Counted from the first letter of the stretch, positions 1-9,357 are shown. The stretch: 64,000 bases of DNA from Desulfosporosinus hippei DSM 8344 (GCF_900100785.1 NZ_FNCP01000021.1:24603-88602), one strand, 5' to 3'. Numbers and translations are program-made. The notes: generated by a model not told the origin, from the sequence alone.

Positions 1-247
1 AAATTATAAATACAGACCCAAATCACAATAAGCAAACAAATATCCAGCACTTTTTTCCTAAAACTGTCTGTTTTGTTCCAGTTGAAGTAGGAGTAATATT
101 TCCCTTTACTGAAACTGTAAATTTCACGAACCATTATGTATAAGTTTACAGCACATAAAATTGCCACATAAAAATAACTAGAACTAGACACATATTTCCC
201 CCCGCTACTACACACAATTACCTGCGAGTGCCTCACAGCACCAGATA

Positions 248-454
248 TTATTCTTTATCTTTTTTACTTAATCTTAACTCCTCTAAGATTTCACAAAGAG
301 TATTATCAATTCTGTTCATCTTTCTTACAAACCATATTAGCAAAACTATTACAATAGTAGGGAGAGTCAACAAATATAGTAAGATGGTTACCGTGGGCGG
401 TGTTACGAATGCAGGAAATAAAAACATTGACCATCCTTCTTTCTTCTTAATCAT
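248..454 (-). CDS. small membrane protein of unknown function
   Basis: This encodes a 68-residue protein with a short basic N-terminus, one or two hydrophobic segments (about residues 10-43) and a charged tail with a LCEILEELRL helix. I place the start at the ATG at 454 because AAAGGTG sits six bases upstream; a longer frame reaches 553 without a better ribosome site. Small hydrophobic proteins with a cytoplasmic amphipathic tail occur in many Firmicutes, but I do not recognise this one. It stands alone, with no obvious partner. Confidence 0.5.
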   Translation of the reverse strand: MIKKKEGWSMFLFPAFVTPPTVTILLYLLTLPTIVIVLLIWFVRKMNRIDNTLCEILEELRLSKKDKE

Positions 455-559
455 AAACATCACCTTTGTAATTCCACATCTTGCCTGCACATACCTTCCA
501 ATTCTACAAATTAAAGCCTTATGGATCTGATTTTCTTCACCGAAAATAGTCATTCATCC

Positions 560-606
560 ATAAAAAATCCTAGAGGTTGATTAGCAAACTAACCAACCTC
601 TAGGAT
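560..606 (-). terminator. intrinsic terminator of the Cys/His-rich protein gene
   Basis: A 13-bp stem (ATCCTAGAGGTTG at 567-579 with its complement at 594-606) is followed on the minus strand by a run of six T. It lies just past the end of the gene at 681-1226. Confidence 0.8.
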
Positions 607-680
607 AAGTACCTCAATCTACTCTTGCCGCTCAGCAAGCACTGGTCACGATATTCGATTAATGAAATTCAATCACACCA

Positions 681-1226
681 TTACAAATTTGCTTTATCAG
701 CAAAGTCATATTCATGCCTAATCTGGGCCCAGACTTTCTCCCCCAACTCAGTGAGGGCTATGCTGCCAAGCTCAATTTCTGCAGTATCGCAAAGAAAGCT
801 TGGCGTTTTCTTTCCCTCATTAACCGTTTCAGTGAAGTAGGCAAAAAGAACCGAGTTTGTATGTTGTGTGTAGTCATAGTCCTGGAGGGGAATATCATAG
901 TCGAGAGAGATAAGCCGTTTTTTCTCAAGCCCTGACAAAACCCCTCCGATCTCTTTCACCTTTTCCATGCTGTCATCAAAAGCATTTATATACACCGGTG
1001 CGAGAGAAGCAAACCTGGCCTCTTTCTCTTTACTACTACTCATGACAAAGCGGCTGACGGGCAAGTAACTGTTCCGCACAAGACCCTGCAAAACCGCTAT
1101 TTCCTCTTTGGTGAAGGTCAGAGGGGCGTGAGCATGAGAGCAGTCTTTTTCTGAATCGGAAGAATGGCTGTGGCAGCTGCAGCTATGACTGGAACAATTC
1201 GGCGACTGATGTTGCTTAATACTCAT
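681..1226 (-). CDS. Cys/His-rich protein with winged-helix-like body, likely metal-responsive
   Basis: The first 34 residues of this 181-residue protein are crowded with Cys and His (CSSHSCSCHSHSS, then CSHAHAP), as in metal-binding tails. The rest is an alpha/beta body with LTFTKEEIAVLQGL near residue 36 and ALTELGEKVWAQI near the end, resembling a small winged-helix fold without known catalytic motifs. The gene is preceded by a 40-bp perfect palindrome (1260-1299) containing a GTTAG-N6-CTAAC site shared with the feo genes, and it ends at its own terminator. Metal handling or sensing under iron control is an inference; I do not recognise the family. Confidence 0.7.
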   Translation of the reverse strand: MSIKQHQSPNCSSHSCSCHSHSSDSEKDCSHAHAPLTFTKEEIAVLQGLVRNSYLPVSRFVMSSSKEKEARFASLAPVYINAFDDSMEKVKEIGGVLSGLEKKRLISLDYDIPLQDYDYTQHTNSVLFAYFTETVNEGKKTPSFLCDTAEIELGSIALTELGEKVWAQIRHEYDFADKANL

Positions 1227-1259
1227 ATGTTTTTCTCCTGTCCTTTGAATTACTTTGCT

Positions 1260-1299
1260 TGCTATAATAAAGTTAGGTTACTCTAACTTTATTATAGCA
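1260..1299. promoter_or_regulatory. 40-bp palindrome with DtxR-like operator core
   Basis: Arms of 17 bases (1260-1276 and 1283-1299) flank the six-base centre GTTACT. The core GTTAG-N6-CTAAC lies at 1272-1287 and resembles operators of the DtxR/IdeR/MntR family. TATAAT-like hexamers occur inside both arms, so a bound repressor would cover the promoter of the gene starting at 1226. Confidence 0.65.
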
Positions 1300-1345
1300 T
1301 ATTAATCCTCGAAAGGTTAGCAAAACAATCCAGTCATTCTGGTAC

Positions 1346-2731
1346 TTAGACACTCCAGCCCAAACTTTGCTGCTGAATGCTGTAAAGCTTCTCATACAAT
1401 CCCTTTCCGGCCAGCAGCTCTTCATGAGTTCCTTCCTCCACAGCCCTGCCCTGATCCAGGACAATGATTTTATCTGCGCCGGCTATGGTTCTTAAACGAT
1501 GAGCGATAACGATAACAGTTTTGCCTTGGATGAGCCGGGAAATGGCCTGCTGGATCAAGACCTCATTTTCAGGATCTAAAGAAGCCGTTGCTTCATCCAA
1601 AAGAACAATGGGTGCATTTTTGAGCAATGCCCGGGCGATTGAAATTCTCTGTCTCTCTCCTCCGGAAAGAGTACTGCCGTTTTCTCCAAGGATTGTCTGA
1701 TATCCTTCCGGCAGTCCGCTGACGAATTCATCGCAGCAGGCTGCCTGAGCTGCTGTTCTAACCTCTTCTTCAGAAGCATCTAACTTACCAATGCGAATAT
1801 TGTTGTAGATAGTATCGTTAAACAACACTACGTCCTGAAAGACAAAGGACATATAACTCATCAAATGTTCCGGGTCCAGAGTCTTGACATCAATACCACC
1901 TATTTTCACCGCCCCTCGGTCAACATCCCAGAATCGAGCAATCAGCTTAGACAGGGTACTCTTACCGCTCCCGGAAGGCCCTACCAAAGCCGTGATCCCA
2001 TTGGCCGGAATGGAGAGGGTCAGATTGTTAATAACCCCTTCCTCTAAGGAAAGCTCACCGGTATAGCTAAAGGATACATTTTCCAGGTCGATATTGTAGT
2101 CCTGAATTTCTCTTGTCGCATCCCCCTCCATAATGGGCGTGGAAAACAGCGTTCGCATACGTCCTGTGGATATCTGCATATACAGAAGCTCAGGAAGAAG
2201 GGTCAGTTCGGTGAGGATGGGCCCATAGATTCTCACCACAATCAAAAAGAACATCAGTAAGGGGATCAATTCAATTTTCCCACCGGTCAACAGATAAGTC
2301 CCTACAAAAACCGTAAGTCCTACTCCCGCCTGGACGACAATTTGAGCACCGGCTACAAACACCCCCGTTCCAAACTCCAATTTTATGGCCATTTGCTTCA
2401 TTAAGCTCAGGGCTTTCTCTAAGCCAGTGAATTTGGGGCCATGGAGTCCACAGGATTTAATCACTTTAATGCCCTCCAAGTATTCCTGTATTTGATCGGA
2501 GGCCGTCAATTTGGCTTCGACGTGCTTTTCACTGATTTTTTTCTGGAACTTTCTGCTGTAGAGAATAATCAAAAAGGCAATGGGGACGGTACAGAAAACC
2601 GTCAAGGCCAATCTCCAATCAAAGAGGGTCAGGATCAGACAAATAAGGGTTATGGAGATGGCGTTGGCTAAAAGCTGGGGAATAATGTGGCTTAAGACAT
2701 GCTCGCTGAAGCAAAACTTCGTCCATTCGTT
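1346..2731 (-). pseudogene. ABC exporter half-transporter, N-terminus deleted
   Basis: This frame holds the second part of an exporter membrane domain and a complete nucleotide-binding domain: Walker A GPSGSGKST, signature LSGGERQRIS, Walker B IVLLDEATASLD and the AHRL switch. The first three or so membrane helices are missing. The frame is open up to a stop at about 2732, and family-like sequence (EHVLSHIIPQLLANAISI) begins abruptly near 2705, where it meets the upstream gene in another frame. A full half-transporter has about 580 residues. The only in-frame start, a TTG at 2611, would remove still more. The pair looks like the IrtAB/YbtPQ type of siderophore or peptide exporter; the substrate is not readable. 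Confidence 0.75.
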
Positions 2732-3716
2732 CTATCCCGCCGGAAATCTGCATCCCGCTGCTGGAAACATACATGATCTTCATCATCACCGAGGAAATAG
2801 ACGGGACAAATAAGAGGTAGAAGATAAAGGTCAGGGCATAAGCTGCATAATCCCCGGTACCTAAGCCAATCCAGATTCCTACCGGAATGATGAAAAGATA
2901 AATATTATTGACAAGAGTGGAAAACCCGGACATGTAGTTCTCCCAGCTTAAGGTATAGGGCAGGACGAAAGAGGTATAGGCTCTAATGGTTTCATGCAGC
3001 CTGCGGAAAGAATAGACCGTTTGCTTGAAAGCCTTAACCACTGAAATCCCTCGAATGTATTCCACTGAGGCATTGTTCATTTCTTCCAGTGTTGACTGAT
3101 ATTTATTCATCATAGTTTTGGCCCCGTCATTACCGTAGGCCTTAAATTCCACAATAAAGGCCAGTACAATCCCCACCAAAGCTGCCAAACCAAAGCGCCA
3201 ATCGAACAAAAGCAGAATTCCCACCATAACCACCGGTGCCATGATAGAGGCCACCAGATCCGGAAACTGATGAGCAATAAAGCCTTCGATCTTCTCGATG
3301 TTTTCATCCATGACCTTGCGCAGTTTGCCGCTCCCATAGTTCAGATGAAAGCCCAAGGGTAATTTGGCAATATGGGAAGCAAAGTTCAGCTTCAGCTCAT
3401 ACAGAGTGCCAAAAGCAGCCAAATGAGAACACATTAAGGCTATAAAATAAAGCAATACATTGCCTAACACCCCGCCAAAAGCGATCCACCCCAAGCCGGT
3501 TGTCTTTGCTGCATCAAGACTTGTAAAATCCGGATAAACACTGATAATCTCCCCGACAATATAAAAAATTGCGATAAAGGGTACAAAGGAAGCAACAGAG
3601 GCCAAGGCCGCAAAGATTCCTGCCCCAATTATTAAAGGCTTCTTTGTCGCGGCCAGCTCCAGGAGCCTGGCAATTCCACTCTTATGCTTTCCGGATTTGG
3701 TTTTTCCCTTATCCAT
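2619..3716 (-). pseudogene. ABC exporter half-transporter, ATPase domain deleted
   Basis: The 365-codon frame carries an exporter membrane domain with about six helices, up to the conserved GGIERMDEVL that normally leads into the ATPase domain. It then changes to unrelated residues (RACLKPHY...), because the sequence runs out of frame into the neighbouring transporter. About 250 residues of ATPase domain are gone, so the product could not hydrolyse ATP by itself. The start is ATG with a GAGG site. A Fur-type box and an AraC regulator gene lie upstream, which suggests that the intact ancestor was an iron-regulated transporter pair. Confidence 0.75.
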
Positions 3717-3885
3717 CTATCTAACCTCACTCTCAAATATTTTATCTCTGAAGAAAACTTGGCTCTCGCCAACCATCTCCTTTCCTTCACTCCTTAGCCT
3801 TCACAGCACGAGAGAGTAGTCCCCCCTCCACATCAGTATTTCTGAAACTTCTTTCAACAGATTGAATAACTATACTCAGTTTATA

Positions 3886-3900
3886 TGATAACGATTATCA
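3886..3900. promoter_or_regulatory. Fur-type box upstream of ABC exporter pair
   Basis: TGATAACGATTATCA is a 7-1-7 inverted repeat very close to the Firmicute Fur/PerR consensus TGATAATNATTATCA. It lies about 170 bases before the exporter start, in the gap after the araC-type gene. Confidence 0.65.
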
Positions 3901-3921
3901 TTACCGCTCCAAAAAGGCAAT

Positions 3922-3966
3922 AAAAATGCTCCAAAAATTAAATTACTAATCTTTGGAGCATTTCTT
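3922..3966 (-). terminator. intrinsic terminator after the AraC-family gene
   Basis: AATGCTCCAAA (3925-3935) pairs with 3952-3962 and is followed on the minus strand by TTTTTATT. It separates the regulator gene from the exporter genes. Confidence 0.75.
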
Positions 3967-4004
3967 ATAATAAGATCCTTAATGAGCAGCCCTGTACGCT
4001 GTCA

Positions 4005-4991
4005 CTATTGCTGTTTGCTTTTCTTGGTTTTTCTGTATCTCAAGGGGGCAACCCCATTGTGGTGTTTAAAAAGCTTGGCAAACTTGCTGGCATTTTCATA
4101 GCCAATTTCATTACAGATGTCAATTATCGACTTATCCGTATGAACCAGGTAATATTTGGCCTTCTCTAATCTGAGGATTTTGATGTAATCGTGAACCGTC
4201 TCTCCGGTTAATCGTTTGAAGCCCACTTGCAGTTTATAGACGCTTGTATTGAGCTGCTCGGCCAAGTCTCGGATCAGAGGAGGATTTTCTAAATTGCTAT
4301 GGATTATTTCCTCAGCTTTTTTAATAATTTCGTCATTCTGTGCTTGCTTGCTAAGTTTCTGTTCATACCACTTATCTTCAAAAAAGACCGCAATAAACTC
4401 CAACACCTTTAATTTGAGCTTAAAATATCCCAACATATTATTTCTCTGGATCTGTTTAATTTCTTCGGCAATTATTTTAAGATTATAACTAATTTTTCTA
4501 ATGATTAAAATTTCATTTGTAAACAGATTTCTCATCATTGTTTGCCATTCATCAATGATTCTCGCTTCCCAAATGGGATTGACAGCATTGTTGATCAGGT
4601 CAAAATTTATATGAATTGAGATAAAGCTGGCATCTTTATACTCAAAGATAAAGCGCTCCTCGTCGTTGACCATATTATAGACAAATATTTCACCGCATTT
4701 TATTTCATACTCCCGGTCAGAGGGTAAAGCTCGGATTCGAGCAGATCCTGAATAACAATAACCCACCTCAATAATTACCTCAGGGCACCTTTGATTCTGG
4801 AAATCCAGATCTATTGTTCCGTTAATTAAAATATTCGAGATCTCCAGTCCATTTTCTATGTTCATTCGTTCAATATTGCCCTCTCGGCAGCCATCTCCTA
4901 AAAGGTAACTTTTCCCTAACAGCTGATCGTATGTTTGGCAGCCATACTTCTTCATGATGTAGTCATAATAGCTATCAATAAAACTCATCAT
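4005..4991 (-). CDS. AraC-family transcriptional regulator
   Basis: This is a predicted 328-residue DNA-binding regulator. The C-terminal 100 residues hold two helix-turn-helix units (IRDLAEQLNTSVYKLQVGFK and IIDICNEIGYENASKFAKLF) ending in the typical GVAPLRYRK. The N-terminal 200 residues are a cupin-like sensory region with no recognised ligand motif. I start at ATG 4991 because GGGAGGTGA lies just upstream; a TTG at 5018 has no site. Regulators of this type next to paired ABC exporters often control siderophore or peptide transport, as YbtA does, so it may have regulated the damaged pair downstream. Confidence 0.85.
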   Translation of the reverse strand: MMSFIDSYYDYIMKKYGCQTYDQLLGKSYLLGDGCREGNIERMNIENGLEISNILINGTIDLDFQNQRCPEVIIEVGYCYSGSARIRALPSDREYEIKCGEIFVYNMVNDEERFIFEYKDASFISIHINFDLINNAVNPIWEARIIDEWQTMMRNLFTNEILIIRKISYNLKIIAEEIKQIQRNNMLGYFKLKLKVLEFIAVFFEDKWYEQKLSKQAQNDEIIKKAEEIIHSNLENPPLIRDLAEQLNTSVYKLQVGFKRLTGETVHDYIKILRLEKAKYYLVHTDKSIIDICNEIGYENASKFAKLFKHHNGVAPLRYRKTKKSKQQ

Positions 4992-5269
4992 ATTTTCCCG
5001 GTTCACCTCCCTACTCAACCGGAAAACGGACTCTGTTTGAAATCCTCCATTCTTATTTCGCCAAGCTTTCTGCCTTTCCTTCCAGGGATGTCCTATTTTT
5101 CAAAACCATGCAAATTAGCTGCGCCCTCCCTCTCGGATCAGTCGCCACTGAAAATTGTAATTTAGAAATATTAACGATATACTATAAAATATCCTCCCGG
5201 GGGAAATTATTGTACAGCTGTTACGAACTATAACACAGAATAATTCTGGGGAGATTGTCACTTGAAAGC

Positions 5270-5600
5270 AACAAACTAAGGGATTTTTCCGGGAGTTTTG
5301 GCGGCAGTTCTCTTCAGCATCAGTGCACCCTTTTCTAAACTATTGCTTGCCGAAATACCGCCATCCTTAATGGCGGCTTTGCTCTATTTGGGTGCAGGTC
5401 TCGGAATTTTCATCTTGAATCTTATTTGCAATCTGAAATCCAAAGACCAAAGAGAAGCCAAAATCACGCGCTGCGATTTGCCCTTTGTGGATATTCACCA
5501 CTTCCATGGGCATTAAGCATACTTCACATTTCGTAAATCTTCAGAGGCTGTCTATTATTTTGCAGCAATTATTGCCTGTGTAGTGAATCTCAGAATAACC
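5270..5600 (+). pseudogene. remnant of an EamA/DMT-family permease
   Basis: The frame 5298-5516 encodes AAVLFSISAPFSKLLLAEI and LYLGAGLGIFILNL, typical of the first two helices of EamA drug/metabolite permeases. It then jumps from a short loop to VDIHHFHGH and stops. Some EamA proteins of this group end in a His-rich tail, so the fragment looks like an internal deletion joining the N-terminus to the tail. An intact protein has about 300 residues. No convincing start or ribosome site remains. Confidence 0.6.
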
Positions 5601-5626
5601 AGCTAAACACGAGAGGGGCTTGTAGA

Positions 5627-6949
5627 ATGCTCATAAATTTATCTCCGGAACAACTGACAAGAGTAAAAAACCCTGCTCTCAAAGAATATGGGCAAATCTA
5701 TCTTACAATCGCAGATCGATTTAAGGACTGGGCTAACCAGACAGGACTAATCCTGGATGAAGACCTTTCCGGAGAAACGGCAGCACTCCTCAAAAGTCTC
5801 CACACTAAAGGGGCCTTGTTTAGAAATGATAATAAAAGTATCTATGTTAACCAGATATCTCCTGCTTGCGTTGCCTGTCAAAAAGGGGTAGGCAGCATCT
5901 CTTTATTTATTTCCTTGATGTGTCACCGTGATTGTTATTTTTGCTTTAACGAAAACCAAGATAATTACGAGGAGTTTTCGCAACATAAGCGAAGCTGCCT
6001 GGAAGAACTGGACTCCCTCCATCAGCAGGGCGGCAAACTGGCCCACTTGGGACTAACCGGCGGTGAGCCCTTGCTCCACAAGCCTGAAACTGTCGAATTC
6101 TTTCGGCGAGCCAAGGAAAAATTCCCCCGGGTTTATACTCGTTTATACACATCCGGAGATTTAATTGATGAGACTCTTCTAAAGGACCTTCAAGAAACTC
6201 ATCTTGACGAGATCCGTTTTAGTATTAAAGTAGATGATCCGCAAAGCTTAAAGGAGGATATCTTGGCCAAGATGTCCTTAGCCAAGAACTTTATCCCCGC
6301 TGTAATGGTGGAAATGCCCGTCATCCCCGGAACCTTAGAGGTCATGAAAGACTTACTTGTAAAGTTGGATTCCCTGGGTATATTTGGAATTAACCTCTTG
6401 GAATTCTGTTTCCCCCTAAACAATGTGGAGATTTTTCAGAAAAACGACTTTAAAATTAAAAATCCTCCCTATCGGGTTCTCTATGACTACTGGTATGCCG
6501 GCGGGCTGCCCATCTCCCGCAGTGAAATAGAGTGTCTTCAGCTTCTGGAATTCATCCTCGATGAGAAACTAAGTCTCGGCGTCCAGTATTGTTCTTTAGA
6601 AAACAAGCATACGGCTCAAATCTACCAGCAAAATCTTGATCAGCGAGTGGCTAAGACCCAGTTTTTTTCTAATAAGGATTACTTCTATAAGTCTGCCAAG
6701 GTGTTCGGCGAGGACATTTCTAAAGTCCTCAAGGTCTTTAGGAAGCTCCATAATACAAATTATATTCTTAATGAAGACTATCAATTTCTAGAGTTTCATG
6801 TGGAAAGGATCAAAGATCTCAAGAAGTTGGAGATTGAAATAGGAATCTCTTACAATGTAATGGAAAAACGCGAGCATGAAACTTATCTCAGAGAATTGAA
6901 ACTTGATTTGACCTCGCCGAAGAGCTTCGATCAAAAGTTTGATCTATAG
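5627..6949 (+). CDS. radical SAM protein of unknown substrate
   Basis: This 440-residue protein has the radical SAM cluster motif CHRDCYFC (Cys-x3-Cys-x2-Cys) near residue 103, followed by a GLTGGEPLLH segment that contacts S-adenosylmethionine. A second Cys pair (SPACVACQKG) lies about 20 residues before the motif and may bind metal. The N-terminal 80 residues and the C-terminal 150 do not match a family I can name. The start is ATG with a GAGGGG site. It is a lone gene beside the EamA remnant, with no neighbouring peptide or target gene that would reveal its substrate. Confidence 0.75.
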   Translation: MLINLSPEQLTRVKNPALKEYGQIYLTIADRFKDWANQTGLILDEDLSGETAALLKSLHTKGALFRNDNKSIYVNQISPACVACQKGVGSISLFISLMCHRDCYFCFNENQDNYEEFSQHKRSCLEELDSLHQQGGKLAHLGLTGGEPLLHKPETVEFFRRAKEKFPRVYTRLYTSGDLIDETLLKDLQETHLDEIRFSIKVDDPQSLKEDILAKMSLAKNFIPAVMVEMPVIPGTLEVMKDLLVKLDSLGIFGINLLEFCFPLNNVEIFQKNDFKIKNPPYRVLYDYWYAGGLPISRSEIECLQLLEFILDEKLSLGVQYCSLENKHTAQIYQQNLDQRVAKTQFFSNKDYFYKSAKVFGEDISKVLKVFRKLHNTNYILNEDYQFLEFHVERIKDLKKLEIEIGISYNVMEKREHETYLRELKLDLTSPKSFDQKFDL

Positions 6950-7075
6950 CCCTTCTGACAGCATAAGAGACCATAGGGTTCTCTGCCACTTAAAACCCCT
7001 TCTTATGATTTGGCAAATTCCTCCAACTTCCTCAGATAAATATCTAAGCAAACACTCCAGCAAGGCCTTCAAACT

Positions 7076-8482
7076 TTAATAAATCCTCCTCACCCCAGTA
7101 ACCTCTGCAGTATAAGTGTCTAGGGCCACCAAATCTTCAGGACTTAGTTCTTCTAAGGAAGCCTTACCTAGGGCGCGCAAGCCCTCTTTCATTTCTTCTC
7201 CAAAAGACTTTAGCAAATTAGCGACACTGGTGGCCGCCTGTTCTACGCAAAGCTCCTGGGTCACAGGGGATGAATCGTAGAAAGTCATAGTTGTTGGGGG
7301 TTCAAAGGGAGTTACTTTGTCAACTTGATTACTGGTTGAGGCCATTAAGACAACAGATCCCAGATAAACAGCATCCGCACCCAAAGCCAGGGCCTTCAGA
7401 CATTCCCCAGGAGTAAAATAGCCCCCGGCAGTGATTAGACTGATTTCCTGACGAACCCCTCGCTCTTCAAAGAAACGATTGGCACGTACCAGAGCATTTA
7501 GCGTGGGTATGCCAAAATCATCTTGCTTAATGGGAGTGGAGCCGCAAGTTCCGCCTTGAGCACCGTCAAGAACAATAGCGTCGAATCCTAAATCAAGAGC
7601 AATGGCCAGATCTTCCTCTAAATGTCCTGTGGGCATTAGTTTCAAGCCAATAGGGATACCTTGAGCCTTTTTACGTAATGTTGACATGAAAATCGGCCAG
7701 TCTTCAGGGCTATTAACTCCGGGAGGGGCCGGCAGAGATGCTGCCAGTTGACCGGGAATTAACCCTGCGAGTTGCTGTGCTTTTCCTTTAATCTCTTCTG
7801 CCATAAAGGTTCCCATTTCAGCTCCTTGTCCCATTTGAACTTCTAGCATATCGGCTGAAGCTATCTCATCGTCAGTTCTTCCTCCCCATGGCCAGCGAGA
7901 AATTTGGACAATATATTTTCCTGCCTCTTGCCGTTCCTCGGGAAGCAGGGGGCCTTCTCCTGAACAAATAGCTGTCTCCGTACTCTTAGCCGCTTTTGCC
8001 AAAGCGAATCTTTCCTGTTCGCTGAGAGCCAAACCATAGGCCATGCCACTTATCATCAGGGGAATCTGGATATGCAGCGGCTTTCCAGCCTTTGGTCCAA
8101 TCCTCACACTCATATCTATCCCAGTGCTTTCCGGGAGAGAGAATTTTGACATTAGCGGAGAAGAAAACATTAGCAAGTCATATCCGGGAAAGCGTTTAGG
8201 AGATCCTAGAGGTCGTTTAAGAGCTTTTCCGTCTTGAGCCCTTAAGTTTAGCTCTATCATGTTTAAAATAGATATTCGCTTTAATGACGAAATAATCTCG
8301 GCATTGTTTTGCGAGTATTTCTCTGAGAGCATTCTTTCAATAATATAATCCCCAATTTTATTAATGTAGTGACGAAAGATAGGTTTAGCAAGGCTATAAA
8401 TTAAGATCATGAGGAAAAGTAAAAACAGCAGGTTAGAAACTAAAATTGGGAACCAAATTGAGTTATCCAGAAATTTCAGCAT
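7076..8482 (-). CDS. FMN-binding glutamate synthase domain protein
   Basis: This 468-residue protein begins with one membrane helix (about residues 10-30) and continues as the FMN-binding domain of glutamate synthase. The motifs AICSGEGPL, DAIVLDGAQGGTCGS and LGADAVYLGS follow the order seen in the large subunit of that enzyme. The glutaminase and C-terminal beta-helix domains are absent. Stand-alone membrane-tethered versions are common in anaerobes, and their reaction is not settled. The ATG follows GGGGGTGA. It has no co-transcribed beta subunit here. Confidence 0.85.
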   Translation of the reverse strand: MLKFLDNSIWFPILVSNLLFLLFLMILIYSLAKPIFRHYINKIGDYIIERMLSEKYSQNNAEIISSLKRISILNMIELNLRAQDGKALKRPLGSPKRFPGYDLLMFSSPLMSKFSLPESTGIDMSVRIGPKAGKPLHIQIPLMISGMAYGLALSEQERFALAKAAKSTETAICSGEGPLLPEERQEAGKYIVQISRWPWGGRTDDEIASADMLEVQMGQGAEMGTFMAEEIKGKAQQLAGLIPGQLAASLPAPPGVNSPEDWPIFMSTLRKKAQGIPIGLKLMPTGHLEEDLAIALDLGFDAIVLDGAQGGTCGSTPIKQDDFGIPTLNALVRANRFFEERGVRQEISLITAGGYFTPGECLKALALGADAVYLGSVVLMASTSNQVDKVTPFEPPTTMTFYDSSPVTQELCVEQAATSVANLLKSFGEEMKEGLRALGKASLEELSPEDLVALDTYTAEVTGVRRIY

Positions 8483-8532
8483 GAACTCACCCCCTTATTT
8501 GTCTCTGTCAACTGCTGACTTATTATTCCCCG

Positions 8533-8910
8533 TTATCCCACTCTTGCAACATACTCCTGCAATAATTCGTAAATTTTACCTTTAACTCCCGGAAGGACAG
8601 TGATACCCCTCCGTGCAAAAAGTTGAGAAGCTTTTTCGCTGATATGACCTGTAATAATAACATCTATTTTAATTTCATGAAGTAGAAAGGCCGCAAAAAA
8701 ACGGCAGGAGCATTCAGTATGCTTTTCTGCTCTCTTATGTTGAGTAAACAGCCCCTCCTCTAGCTTCATTAACGGGTTTTCTATGAATTGTTCAGAAGTT
8801 ATTTGCTTATTTTTAATAGCAAAGACTGATTTTATGTAAAAAAATAACTCGCATATGTCTTCAAAGGTAGGGTTACCCTAGTGGCACTCGCGTATACTGA
8901 AAATTATCAT
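8533..8910 (-). pseudogene. NifX/NifB-like iron-molybdenum cofactor domain protein, interrupted by TAG
   Basis: From ATG 8910 the frame reads MIIFSIRECH, then TAG at 8878-8880, then 114 more residues. These contain FAAFLLHEIKIDVIITGHIS and ASQLFARRGITVLPGVKG, the typical second half of the dinitrogenase iron-molybdenum cofactor (NifX) fold. Total length with the TAG read through is 125 residues, normal for the family. An internal ATG at 8769 has no ribosome site and would remove the first half of the fold. A perfect Fur-type box sits directly upstream. The gene is either broken or read through. Confidence 0.55.
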
Positions 8911-8928
8911 ATCAAAAAATATCTTTAA

Positions 8929-8949
8929 TATTGATAATAATTATCAATA
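8929..8949. promoter_or_regulatory. Fur-type box upstream of the NifX-like gene
   Basis: The arms TATTGATAA (8929-8937) and TTATCAATA (8941-8949) form a near-ideal Fur/PerR operator (TTGATAATAATTATCAA core). It ends 19 bases before the ATG at 8910. Confidence 0.7.
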
Positions 8950-9076
8950 AAAGGTTAAAATTTTTTCTTTTCCCACCTCCTTATTCAAGTATTTTTACAT
9001 ATCAACAAGCAAAAAAATAAACCCCCTCAAAATATAGAATGTTAATGTAATATTTCTGCCAAGCATTAGATTATTT

Positions 9077-9118
9077 ATATAGGCTGTTTGCCCATTAAAA
9101 TGGGCAAACAGCCTATAT
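9077..9118. terminator. strong hairpin after the feo operon
   Basis: An 18-bp perfect stem (9077-9094 with 9101-9118) and a six-base loop lie beyond the last minus-strand feo gene. The downstream T-run is weak, so it may act as a terminator or as an mRNA end stabiliser. Confidence 0.6.
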
Positions 9119-9186
9119 TGACTACTAAAATCAAAGAACTTTTCTTAACTCAATTGCTATCTTCTCAAGCATTGATTTCTAATTCC

Positions 9187-9357
9187 TTAGAGAAGGTTCT
9201 TATCTTCTATCTGAAGTTGCTTATCATCGGAGCATCCGCTGCATCCACTGCATCCAGAACACCTGACGCCCTTCTTTTTATCTTTGACAATTTTGTACAG
9301 GGCTAGGGCTACAATTGCAGCTATTACAGCTATTACAATAAAATCAACTGTGCTCAT
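9187..9357 (-). CDS. FeoB-associated Cys-rich membrane protein
   Basis: This 56-residue protein has an N-terminal membrane helix (DFIVIAVIAAIVALALYKIV) followed by a basic stretch and the tandem motif CSGCSGCSGC. This architecture is that of the small Cys-rich proteins encoded directly after feoB in many anaerobes. The ATG overlaps the feoB stop codon (ATGA), so the two are translationally coupled. It may pass or sense ferrous iron at the pore, which has not been shown. Confidence 0.85.
   Translation of the reverse strand: MSTVDFIVIAVIAAIVALALYKIVKDKKKGVRCSGCSGCSGCSDDKQLQIEDKNLL

Noticed and set aside
9088..9306. 72-codon plus-strand frame after feoB
   Set aside because: It is antisense to the Cys-rich FeoB partner and to the hairpin, and has no ribosome site.
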